In this document: positions 1 to 6,083 of the stretch, one piece after another
Layout: the number at the start of each line of letters is the position of its first letter
Position numbering within the stretch: position 1 is the stretch's first letter
Source: a virus
Length of the DNA: 36,462 bases
IMG/VR virus record: IMGVR_UViG_3300042691_039044
Coordinates: 1 to 36,462 of that record
Reading direction: 5' to 3' (one strand)
The notes under the pieces: model-generated
What the model saw: the letters and a program-made list of their open reading frames with translations, nothing else
What the model was told of the DNA's origin: nothing
Databases searched by the model: none
Program-made: the position numbers and the translations under genes

Positions 1-70
1 AAGCGCGCCGGCAGGCCCGGCAGCGCATGGGGGAAGCCGTGCTTCTCCTGCAGCCGGCGCACGGTGGCGC
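1..70. repeat. Terminal direct repeat, left copy (circular closure)
   Basis: These 70 bases are identical to the last 70 of the window (36393-36462). A protein-coding gene reads without interruption across the join, so the sequence is most simply a circular molecule of about 36,392 bp cut at an arbitrary point with an assembly overlap. A genuine short direct terminal repeat of a linear phage genome is the alternative. The join inside a gene favours circular closure. Confidence 0.9.
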
Positions 71-137
71 GGGCCGTGGTTTCTTTCACATGGAGCTGGC
101 CGGCCAGCTCTTCGAGGGTGATGATGGGTGTGGCCAA
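1..137 (-). CDS. Excisionase-like HTH protein, N-terminal part (gene continues at 36392)
   Basis: Joined with 36392-36254 this makes a 91-residue protein. The start is taken as TTG at 137 because GGAGG sits five bases upstream. Residues about 8-30 (LEELAGQLHVKETTARATV) form a helix-turn-helix, followed by RRLQEKHGFPH and a FSRHCVDLW segment. This is the pattern of winged-helix excisionases and MerR/AlpA-like phage regulators. It is the first gene of the leftward operon that contains the integrase, which supports a role in controlling integration and excision direction. The start region overlaps a repressor-type control region (146-209), so expression is probably shut off in the lysogen. The HTH is seen directly; the Xis role is inferred. 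Confidence 0.75.
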   Translation of the reverse strand, partial: MATPIITLEELAGQLHVKETTARATVRRLQEKHGFPHALPGLPAR

Positions 138-145
138 GGGCGCCT

Positions 146-209
146 CCGCAAATCAGGTGCACGTGCAGAGGTAACATGCAGATCAGGACCTGCAAAGATG
201 CAGATCAGG
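146..209. promoter_or_regulatory. Left operator region (repressor/Cro binding sites)
   Basis: It contains a perfect inverted repeat CTGCA-AAGA-TGCAG (190-203), a direct repeat ATGCAGATCAGG (176-187 and 198-209, 22 bp or two helical turns apart), a palindrome TGCACGTGCA, and CCGCAAATCAG (146-156). The inverted repeat and CCGCAAATCAG both recur beside the repressor gene (1277-1312). The region lies between the leftward Xis/integrase operon (start 137) and the rightward membrane gene (start 260), the position of a lambda OL-type control site. I did not identify convincing -10/-35 boxes. Confidence 0.7.
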
Positions 210-259
210 GAAAAAAGTGATCTTGCAGCGCAGCAGGTTTTCCACCGCACAATGCCGCC

Positions 260-559
260 ATGCAGCAGATGCTTCATGATGCGTTGCGTGTCGCGGTTGC
301 GTTGTCGGTCCTCGGCGCGCTGGGGTTCACCGCAGTGGCCTTGCCCTGGCTGCTGCACCGCCACTACCAGATGCAGGCCAATCGCTGGCATGCCGCGCGG
401 CTGCAACGAGAAGAAAGCCCCCGCTCCCTTGCGCCGGTCGCGCCCTGGACGGGGCCCGACGTGCCGTTGCTGCCCTACCAGCGCCGTCGCGTGTGGCTGC
501 TGGCGCTGGCCGGCTTGGTGTGGTTCGGCTATGTCGTGGGGAGGCTTCGGGCCTTCTAG
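260..559 (+). CDS. Small two-helix membrane protein
   Basis: This 99-residue protein has hydrophobic segments at about residues 9-31 and 77-94, joined by a polar, basic loop of some 45 residues. Third codon positions are strongly G/C like the confident genes, which supports real coding. It converges on the repressor gene, overlapping its stop by four bases, and lies just right of the left operator region, so it may belong to the lysogeny module. Small membrane proteins at this position are sometimes superinfection-exclusion factors, but no family was recognised and this is speculation. No strong ribosome binding site is visible. Confidence 0.6.
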   Translation: MQQMLHDALRVAVALSVLGALGFTAVALPWLLHRHYQMQANRWHAARLQREESPRSLAPVAPWTGPDVPLLPYQRRRVWLLALAGLVWFGYVVGRLRAF

Positions 560-1260
560 CCGCGCCGGCGGACCAGGTCGGTCATGACGCCGACGATGCG
601 GCGTGTGGTGCCGTTGATGCTCTCCGGCCGGACGGCGCGCGGATCGAAGCTGGCGCCCACGAGGTTCGGCATCTGAAAGATGCGATAGACCGTGGTTGCG
701 CCCATGCCCTCCTCGAGCTGGGCGCAGACGACGTCACCGTCGGCCGGCGCCACCAGGGGGTCGATGATCATGATGTCGCCGGGGCGCACGCCCGCCAGCT
801 CAAGCGCGGTGGACTGCATCACCATGGCATAGGCATGCGGCCGGCCGGCGAGCAACGCGGCGACAGCGCCGGTGCGGGCAGGCGCATCGCCCTCCGCCAC
901 ATAGGGCACGGCCTCCTCGCGGAATGACCGCATGGGCGCCTGGCCTTCGTCGGCGCCCGGCCCGGCGATCCCTGTGTATTCCGAGATCCGCTGGACGGTG
1001 AGGGGGTTCAGCACGCCCTGGTAGTTCGGATTGTTCAGGAAGCGGGTGACCGTGGTGTCGGAAACCCCTGCCGCCTTCGCGATCTGCGACGCGCTCTCGC
1101 CCCGCGCGCGGACAGCTGTCTGAAGCCATTGCCGTTGCGCATTCCTGATTGCTTCTCGCGTGTCTGTCTTGGGCAGGCGTCGGGCCAAAAGCCGGCTCCG
1201 GTCGGTGAATTTGCCGACCGGAATATGCATCTGCGAAAAGCCGGTTGATGCCTGAAACAT
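556..1260 (-). CDS. LexA/CI-type phage repressor (S24 fold, catalytic Lys apparently lost)
   Basis: The 234-residue protein probably maintains lysogeny. Residues about 55-78 form the helix-turn-helix (SASQIAKAAGVSDTTVTRFL). Residues about 118-230 match the S24/LexA C-terminal domain, including the VRPGDIMIID strand and an ADGDVV segment. The nucleophile region normally reading GDSM is MQST here, with S150. The catalytic lysine of the usual V-K-R motif is replaced (VYR, Y192), and no clear Ala-Gly cleavage site is seen, so RecA-stimulated self-cleavage is doubtful. The start at 1260 was chosen because a longer frame would run through the operator and the divergent cro start; Met at 1230 is an alternative. 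It is transcribed away from the Cro-like gene, as in lambdoid immunity regions. Confidence 0.85.
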   Translation of the reverse strand: MFQASTGFSQMHIPVGKFTDRSRLLARRLPKTDTREAIRNAQRQWLQTAVRARGESASQIAKAAGVSDTTVTRFLNNPNYQGVLNPLTVQRISEYTGIAGPGADEGQAPMRSFREEAVPYVAEGDAPARTGAVAALLAGRPHAYAMVMQSTALELAGVRPGDIMIIDPLVAPADGDVVCAQLEEGMGATTVYRIFQMPNLVGASFDPRAVRPESINGTTRRIVGVMTDLVRRRG

Positions 1261-1276
1261 TGCCGTTGACGGTTGG

Positions 1277-1312
1277 CCGCAAATCAGATTGACCTCTGCA
1301 AATATGCAGATT
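1277..1312. promoter_or_regulatory. Right operator between repressor and cro-like gene
   Basis: It contains CCGCAAATCAG (1277-1287) and a perfect inverted repeat CTGCA-AATA-TGCAG (1296-1309) followed by ATT. Both elements recur in the left control region at 146-209, giving a shared core CTGCAAA(G/T)ATGCAGAT(C/T). The site lies between the divergent repressor (start 1260) and Cro-like (start 1331) genes. TTGACC at 1289-1294 is a possible -35 box for rightward transcription, with the operator in the spacer, but no good -10 is visible. Confidence 0.75.
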
Positions 1313-1330
1313 GCAGGGGCCACCCTAGAC

Positions 1331-1546
1331 ATGAAGCCGATGTCAATCAAGCAGCGCGCTGCCAGAATTCGCCTGCCTTTGAAGGAGCTGGCGGCACTGG
1401 CCGGCGTCTCCGAGGACAATCTGCACCGGGTGATCCGCGGGAATGTCGACCCGCGCGTCTCCACGGTGGAGAAGATCGAGGGGGCGCTGGCGGCCGAGGA
1501 AGAGCGCCTGCGCCGCGAGCTGGGCCTTGCCGGAGACGCGGCATGA
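1331..1546 (+). CDS. Cro-like helix-turn-helix regulator
   Basis: A 71-residue protein with an XRE/Cro-type helix-turn-helix at about residues 17-40 (LKELAALAGVSEDNLHRVI), followed by a segment typical of the family's fourth and fifth helices and an acidic/basic helical tail. It is the first gene of the rightward early operon and diverges from the repressor, as Cro does. Starts at 1304 or TTG 1289 would lie inside the operator, so ATG 1331 (or 1340) is preferred, although no clear Shine-Dalgarno precedes it. The end overlaps the next start (ATGA). Confidence 0.8.
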   Translation: MKPMSIKQRAARIRLPLKELAALAGVSEDNLHRVIRGNVDPRVSTVEKIEGALAAEEERLRRELGLAGDAA

Positions 1547-2124
1547 TGGCCGCGCCGGGCAAATCAGCGACGGCACCGCTGCGCAGGCAAGTGTCTGTGT
1601 TAAGCGCTTCGCCCGCCTCGCCGCGCTCCATGGACGAGCTGCGAAAAAAAATCGAGGAGGCGGGGGCCTCTGTTGCGGCCGTCTGCCGCCGCGCCGGTGT
1701 GGACACGCCGCACTTCTATCGGACGGCCGCCGGCAAGAAGACCGCCTCCCGCTGGTTCATCCGCCGCTGCGAGCTGGCGCTGGACAGCCTCCTCTCCGGC
1801 GAGGGCATGCCGGCCGACCCCGGCGAGAACCACCTGCGCGCCCATTACCGCGCCTTCCAGCACCAGCTGGCCGAGGCGCTGGGCGCGGCCGGCGCCGACC
1901 CCGACGACCGGCGGCCCACCGGCACCGCGGCGCTGGCGCGGCATGCGGCCTGGTATCTCCTTTCAACCGAATTCGCCGTGCGCCCGGCGCGGATCGCCGA
2001 CCTGTTCGGCGTGACGCGCGCCGCCGTGACGCAGGCGCTGCAAGCCATCGAGGACCGGCGGGACGAGCCCGCCTTCGACGCCGCGCTCGAGACGATCGGC
2101 CGGCGCATCATGGGGAGGACGTGA
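1543..2124 (+). CDS. DNA-binding protein with DnaA domain IV-like C-terminus
   Basis: This 193-residue protein has two parts. Residues about 30-85 (SMDELRKKIEEAGASVAAV and onward) resemble a small HTH fold. Residues about 125-193 (ALARHAAWYLL, then VRPARIADLFGVTRAAVTQAL and IEDRRDEPAFD) resemble the C-terminal DNA-binding domain of DnaA (Bac_DnaA_C), with its paired helices and final D-x-x-F/L segment. No ATPase domain is present, so it cannot be an initiator like full DnaA. It could bind DnaA-like sites, regulate transcription or help mark the phage origin. The start ATG overlaps the cro-like stop. Assignment to the DnaA-C family is by eye. Confidence 0.75.
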   Translation: MMAAPGKSATAPLRRQVSVLSASPASPRSMDELRKKIEEAGASVAAVCRRAGVDTPHFYRTAAGKKTASRWFIRRCELALDSLLSGEGMPADPGENHLRAHYRAFQHQLAEALGAAGADPDDRRPTGTAALARHAAWYLLSTEFAVRPARIADLFGVTRAAVTQALQAIEDRRDEPAFDAALETIGRRIMGRT

Positions 2125-2125
2125 C

Positions 2126-2476
2126 ATGGGTTTCCGCCGGAGTGCAGTCTTTGTTGGTGCTGCCGCTTTGGGGTTGGCCGGTATGTTCGCCTCGCCCGAT
2201 GTCGGGCGCGTCGCGCCATTGCCGAGCCGCGTGGTGATGCCTGCGCCGCCACGTGATCGGCGGCGCAAGAAGAAGGGGCCAGCCCCCAAGCCGATGAACC
2301 GCAAGCACCTTGGTCCGCAGTCGGCGTTCATGCGCCAGCTCGCAGAGGAGCGCGCGATCGGCGTTCATCCCAAGTATCGGCACGCCGCGGCCCGCCGCCG
2401 CGGACCGACGCCGGCCGAATGGGAAGACATGCGCCGACAGTGGCTGGAGCAGAACCCCATCGGAGGCCGGGCATGA
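2126..2476 (+). CDS. Hypothetical basic protein with hydrophobic N-terminus
   Basis: A 116-residue protein. Residues 4-22 are hydrophobic after an initial arginine pair, resembling a signal peptide or membrane anchor. The rest is basic and proline-rich (DRRRKKKGPAPKP at about 44-56). The C-terminal part, with GPTPAEWEDMRRQWLEQNP, looks like a folded helical segment. It starts two bases after the preceding stop and overlaps the next start, so it is co-translated with the early operon. No family was recognised. Confidence 0.65.
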   Translation: MGFRRSAVFVGAAALGLAGMFASPDVGRVAPLPSRVVMPAPPRDRRRKKKGPAPKPMNRKHLGPQSAFMRQLAEERAIGVHPKYRHAAARRRGPTPAEWEDMRRQWLEQNPIGGRA

Positions 2477-2685
2477 GCCCCGCGACCTCGGCCCTGCCGC
2501 TGGCCATCATGATCGTCACCGGCCTCGGCGCGCTGGTGGTGGCCGCCGGCGCCGCCTTCGTGGCGCTGCGCTGCCCGCTCAGGCAACGCCGCGAGGCGCT
2601 GGCGGCCTGCTTCGCCGCCCTGCTGGTGGCGCTGCTGGTGGCGGCCGTCGCCCAGCATCCGGCCTTCTGGCGGGGGCTGGCATGA
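2473..2685 (+). CDS. Small two-helix membrane protein
   Basis: A 70-residue protein with two transmembrane segments (about residues 9-32 and 43-61) separated by a short basic loop (RCPLRQRREA). This is a hairpin topology. Its ATG overlaps the end of the upstream gene and its TGA overlaps the next start, which indicates translational coupling in the early operon. No homologue was recognised. Hairpin membrane proteins in early regions sometimes affect host physiology or superinfection, but nothing here assigns a function. Confidence 0.6.
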   Translation: MSPATSALPLAIMIVTGLGALVVAAGAAFVALRCPLRQRREALAACFAALLVALLVAAVAQHPAFWRGLA

Positions 2686-3008
2686 CCGCGGCCCCGGAGC
2701 ACAAGCTCGAGATCGTCCTCGGCGAGGGGCCTTTCGTCACCGACGACGACAAGCGGCCGGACGGGCGGTGGCTCGGCCGCACGCCGGACGGCCGCGTGAC
2801 GCTGGTGAAGCGGCGCGACGGGGCGGAGACGATCGCCTTCCAGCCCATCGACTTTGCCACCGCCGTCGGCCTGGCGCACCGCGTCATCGCCGGCGACGCC
2901 CGCACCATCACCGACCCGCTGACCCTCGCCGCGCTCGCCGTGGTGGTGGCGGAGCTCGGCCTGCATGCGCCGCCGGCGGAGCCCGCGGCGAGCCAGAAGG
3001 AGGGCTGA
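2682..3008 (+). CDS. Hypothetical early protein
   Basis: A 108-residue soluble protein whose N-terminal half looks like beta strands (LEIVLGEGPFVTDDD, RWLGRTPDGRVTLVKRRDG), followed by helices ending in a short Ala/Pro/Glu-rich tail. Its start overlaps the previous stop (ATGA), and it lies just upstream of the ParB-like gene. Codon use agrees with real coding. No family was recognised. Confidence 0.7.
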   Translation: MTAAPEHKLEIVLGEGPFVTDDDKRPDGRWLGRTPDGRVTLVKRRDGAETIAFQPIDFATAVGLAHRVIAGDARTITDPLTLAALAVVVAELGLHAPPAEPAASQKEG

Positions 3009-3012
3009 CGCC

Positions 3013-3990
3013 ATGGCTTTGCGACCGATCATCCCGGTGGAGGACATCACCGTGCAGGCGGCGACGCCGGCGAACGACCGCGGCCCCGCGCCGCAGCTGC
3101 AGTGGCTGAAGATCGCCGACCTGGTGGTGGACGAGACCTATCAGCGGCCGATCGGCCGGGCCGGCCGGGCCAATGTCAAGGCGATCGCCGAGGGCTTCCG
3201 CTGGCAGTCCTTCTCGCCGGTCATCGTCTCGCCGATCGACGGCGGCCGCTTCGCCATCGTCGACGGCCAGCACCGCGCCACCGCCGCCGCCCTCTGCGGC
3301 ATCGAGACTGTGCCCTGCCAGGTGATCCTCGCGACACCCGACGGGCAGGCGGCAGCCTTCGCCCAGATCAACGGCCGCACGACGTCGGTGCATTCCATGT
3401 CGCTTTTCCGTGCGGCGGTGGCCGCCGGCGACCCGGCGGCGCTGGTGACGCAGTCGGCTGCGGACCGCGCCGGCGTGACGATCCTGCCCTATCCGAAGCC
3501 GGTGGCCGAGCAGAAGCCGGGTGAGACGATGGCCCATGGCGCCATCGGGCTGGCCGTGCGCGAGCATGGCGTCGACCTGACCGCGCTGGCGCTGAAGGCG
3601 ATGCGCGGGCCGAACAACGACCACCGGGGCGTGCTGGTGGCGCCGCTCATCCGCGCCGTCTGCAGCGTGGTGGCGCAGCTGGCCAAGGCCGGGAAAACGG
3701 CGGCCGAGATCCACGCGGCGATCGACAGGCTGCGGCTGGCGCGCGAGCTGGACAGCACCATGGTGGCGGCGCGCGAGAAGGGCCGACCGCTCATTCCGCT
3801 GCTGGCCGAGCGGCTGCTGCACCACGCCACCCGCACCCTCGAGGGCGGAGGCGTTGCGCCGCCGCTGGCCGTCCCGCCGAAGCCCGCCGCGGTGGTGCAG
3901 GCCGCAAGGCCGGTGGTGCCCAGCGCCCATGCCGAGGCGGTGGAGCGCGCCAAGGCGGCGGTGCCCAGCCGCATCGACAGCCTGCGCTGA
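3013..3990 (+). CDS. ParB-like N-terminal domain protein (DUF6551-like)
   Basis: A 325-residue protein. Residues about 30-105 form a ParB/Spo0J-type domain: LKIADLVVDETYQRP, then a loop with FSPVIVSP and the signature VDGQHRATAA (83-92). Phage members of this group occur beside replication genes and may be DNA-binding or CTP-binding switches, though their exact role is poorly known. The C-terminal part (about 110-325) is helical and ends in a basic Ala/Val-rich tail. No parA gene is nearby, so a plasmid-style partition system is not supported. It sits directly upstream of the primase, and a role in replication control is inferred. Confidence 0.85.
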   Translation: MALRPIIPVEDITVQAATPANDRGPAPQLQWLKIADLVVDETYQRPIGRAGRANVKAIAEGFRWQSFSPVIVSPIDGGRFAIVDGQHRATAAALCGIETVPCQVILATPDGQAAAFAQINGRTTSVHSMSLFRAAVAAGDPAALVTQSAADRAGVTILPYPKPVAEQKPGETMAHGAIGLAVREHGVDLTALALKAMRGPNNDHRGVLVAPLIRAVCSVVAQLAKAGKTAAEIHAAIDRLRLARELDSTMVAAREKGRPLIPLLAERLLHHATRTLEGGGVAPPLAVPPKPAAVVQAARPVVPSAHAEAVERAKAAVPSRIDSLR

Positions 3991-3994
3991 CATC

Positions 3995-5047
3995 ATGCCC
4001 GACCTGACCGTCGCCGCCATCAAGGACCTGCTGGTGCCGCGCCTGGCCGAGCTGCTGGTGCGGCTCGCGCCGGGCATGCGGCGGCATGGCGGCTACTGGC
4101 AGGGGCCGAACCCGACGCGGGCGAAGGACGGCAAGACCAGCTTCACCGTGTGGCACAACGGCGCCTGGAAGGAATTCGACAGCGGCGAGAAGGGCGACAT
4201 CATCGACCTGATCGCCTATTGCCGGCAGGGCACGCGCGGCCAGGCCATTGCCTTCGCCAAGGATTTCCTCGGCCTGCGCAACATGCCGGAGGCCGAGCGC
4301 CGGCGACTGGACGAGCAGGCCCGCGCCCGCGCCGAGAGGCACCGCAAGGCCGAGGACGACGAGCGCCAGGCGAAGCAACGCCGGGCCTTCGAGATGTGGC
4401 TGGCGGGCCGGCCGGTGACGCCGGCGAGCGTGACCGGCCGCTATCTCGCCGGGCGCGGCATTGCGCTGGCCGAGCTGGTCAATGCCGAAGGCGACCTGAA
4501 GGACAGCGCGGGGTCTCTGAAATACTGGGGCCCGCGCGGCGAGGGCGACCGGCCATGGCTGGGCCCGGCGATGCTGGCGCCGATCCGCCAGCTCACCGGC
4601 GAGATCCTCGGCGTTCACGCGACCTTCCTGAAGCCCGACGGCACCGGCAAGGCGCCGGTGCTCAATGCCAAGCTGATGCTGGGCCTGAAGCAGGGCGGCT
4701 TCGTGCGCCTGTCGCGGGGCGTGAGCGGGCTGCCCTTCGGCGACCTCGAGAAGGTGGGCCTTAGCGAGCCGCTGGTGCTGGGCGAGGGGATCGAGACCTG
4801 CCTTTCCGTGGCGCTGGCGGTGCCGGAGGCGCGCGTCTGGGCGGCGCTGGACCTCGGCAACATGGCGACGCTGCAGCCGCACCCGGGCATCGGCCCGCTG
4901 GTGATCCTGAAAGAGAACGACACCAAGCCCGCGGCGATCGACCAGCGCCAGCGCGTGATGGACCAGCTGGCGGCCAAGGGCTTCGACATCCGGGAAATGG
5001 TGCCGCCGGCCGGAAACGACTTCAACGACACCCTGAAGGAGGAGTGA
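3995..5047 (+). CDS. Toprim-domain DNA primase
   Basis: A 350-residue protein. The N-terminal part (about 1-95), with GYWQGPNP, TSFTVWHNGAWKEFDSGEKG and DIIDLIAYC, resembles the CHC2/DnaG N-terminal domain but lacks a visible zinc cysteine set. A charged helix spans about 97-130. The Toprim domain begins with LVLGEGIET (260-268), whose Glu is the metal ligand, followed by a VWAALDLGNMA strand, then KENDTKPA and finally GNDFND (340-345), typical of phage and plasmid Toprim_3 primases. It would lay down RNA primers for phage replication next to the helicase at 6084. It starts five bases after the ParB-like gene. Confidence 0.88.
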   Translation: MPDLTVAAIKDLLVPRLAELLVRLAPGMRRHGGYWQGPNPTRAKDGKTSFTVWHNGAWKEFDSGEKGDIIDLIAYCRQGTRGQAIAFAKDFLGLRNMPEAERRRLDEQARARAERHRKAEDDERQAKQRRAFEMWLAGRPVTPASVTGRYLAGRGIALAELVNAEGDLKDSAGSLKYWGPRGEGDRPWLGPAMLAPIRQLTGEILGVHATFLKPDGTGKAPVLNAKLMLGLKQGGFVRLSRGVSGLPFGDLEKVGLSEPLVLGEGIETCLSVALAVPEARVWAALDLGNMATLQPHPGIGPLVILKENDTKPAAIDQRQRVMDQLAAKGFDIREMVPPAGNDFNDTLKEE

Positions 5048-5050
5048 GCG

Positions 5051-5974
5051 ATGGATAGGGCGATATGGAGTGCATTCGGGGCGGCCAGCACGGCGGCCAT
5101 GGCGGCCGTGATGCCGGCGGACCCGGCGGAGCGCGAGCTGGCGGCGGCTTTCGACGGCAGCTGCTGGCCCTTCATGGGCGAGATCCCGGTGGCGATCACC
5201 ACGGCGCGCGCCGAGGGCGGCTTTCGCGCCTATGAGGCGGCCTTCATGGAGCGGATCGCGCCGCTGGTGGAATTCGCCCGCACCTGGCCGGACGCGCCCC
5301 TCGAGGCTCTCTATCGCCATGCCCGCAGCTGCGGCGTGCACGACCGCCCCAGCGACGGCTTCGACGACGTCGAGCCGGCCTTCCGCATCGCCTATGCGGT
5401 GTTCCGCGCGACGCTGATCGAGGCCGACCGCGTCTTCGCCGAGGAGGAGGCCCGCGCGGCGCGCAAGGCCGCCGCCGACAGGCCGCAGGCGCCGGTGCTG
5501 GTGCGGGCGGAGGACACGATCCTGGAGCAGCACGGCACGATCTTCGAGAAGGTCGACGACCCCGCGCCCATGGTGAACCTGGGCGGGCCGGTGGTGAAGG
5601 AAGGGGAGGGCGGCGATGCGGCGGAGCATCTGGAACAACTGGCAGGTGGCGCAGCGGATCAGGGCCACGTGGACCTGGCCGCGGGTGCTGCAGACGGGAG
5701 TGACCCCGCATCTGCAGGACCCGGCGTATCTGGTGATGATCAGCGCGTTGGTGATGCAGACTTCGCCGCCCACCAGGCGGAAGCCGAAGCCGGGGCCGCG
5801 CCGGCGGCGGATGATGCCGGCAGTGCCCAAGGCGTGGCGGGCGGAGCGGCGCAGCCGATTTCCGCCGACGGCGTGGATGGGCCTGCTGCCGCCGACCCCG
5901 CGTCCGAAGCGCCCTCGGCCGACGCCCTCGAGGCCGAGGCGAAGGCCGTGAGCCCGGCGCGCCGCAAGCGCTGA
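5051..5974 (+). CDS. Hypothetical early protein with low-complexity C-terminal third
   Basis: The 307-residue frame has two regions. Residues 1-188 have normal composition and very high G/C at third codon positions, with helical segments and a GVHDRPSDGFDDVEP loop. From about residue 189 the sequence becomes Ala/Gly/Asp/Glu-rich, and third positions fall to ordinary GC content. This is because another frame (5616-5951) carries the codon signal there. The folded N-terminal part is well supported; the tail may be a genuine disordered extension or read-on through an overprinted gene. It lies between primase and helicase, but no function was recognised. Confidence 0.7.
   Translation: MDRAIWSAFGAASTAAMAAVMPADPAERELAAAFDGSCWPFMGEIPVAITTARAEGGFRAYEAAFMERIAPLVEFARTWPDAPLEALYRHARSCGVHDRPSDGFDDVEPAFRIAYAVFRATLIEADRVFAEEEARAARKAAADRPQAPVLVRAEDTILEQHGTIFEKVDDPAPMVNLGGPVVKEGEGGDAAEHLEQLAGGAADQGHVDLAAGAADGSDPASAGPGVSGDDQRVGDADFAAHQAEAEAGAAPAADDAGSAQGVAGGAAQPISADGVDGPAAADPASEAPSADALEAEAKAVSPARRKR
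5616..5951 (+). CDS. Candidate overprinted gene in a second frame
   Basis: The 111-codon frame starts at ATG 5616, preceded by GGGGAGGG with good spacing. In this frame third positions are about nine-tenths G or C, whereas the long frame around it has many A/T third positions. The first 55 residues (MRRSIWNNWQVAQRI, then LQTGVTPHLQDPAYLVM) look like an ordinary small protein; the remainder is basic and Pro/Arg-rich. The caution is that an Ala/Gly/Asp-rich outer frame places G in this frame's third position, so part of the signal may be a reflection of composition. No family was recognised. Confidence 0.45.
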   Translation: MRRSIWNNWQVAQRIRATWTWPRVLQTGVTPHLQDPAYLVMISALVMQTSPPTRRKPKPGPRRRRMMPAVPKAWRAERRSRFPPTAWMGLLPPTPRPKRPRPTPSRPRRRP

Positions 5975-6021
5975 CACCCTTTCCCGCGCGGGCTTCCTGC
6001 TCACATCACCGCGCGGGGACC

Positions 6022-6053
6022 GGCCGGCAGGCGAGGCCATGCGCCTGCCGGCC
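6022..6053. other. Perfect 12-bp hairpin in the gap before the helicase gene
   Basis: GGCCGGCAGGCG (6022-6033) and its exact complement CGCCTGCCGGCC (6042-6053) flank an 8-base loop. It lies in the 109-bp gap 5975-6083. No T-run follows, so it is not a standard intrinsic terminator. It may be an RNA stability or attenuation structure or a protein site. Confidence 0.6.
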
Positions 6054-6083
6054 ATGTTCCATCCGCATCCCTGAAAGACCGCC

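Noticed and set aside
27-587. A 186-codon plus-strand frame at the left end
   Set aside because: It runs antisense to the Xis-like gene and through the operator region, and its composition does not look like a protein. The 260-559 frame is better supported.
3013-3990. A plasmid-type ParAB partition system
   Set aside because: The ParB-like domain is real, but no ParA ATPase is adjacent and an integrase plus attP indicate integration rather than plasmid maintenance.
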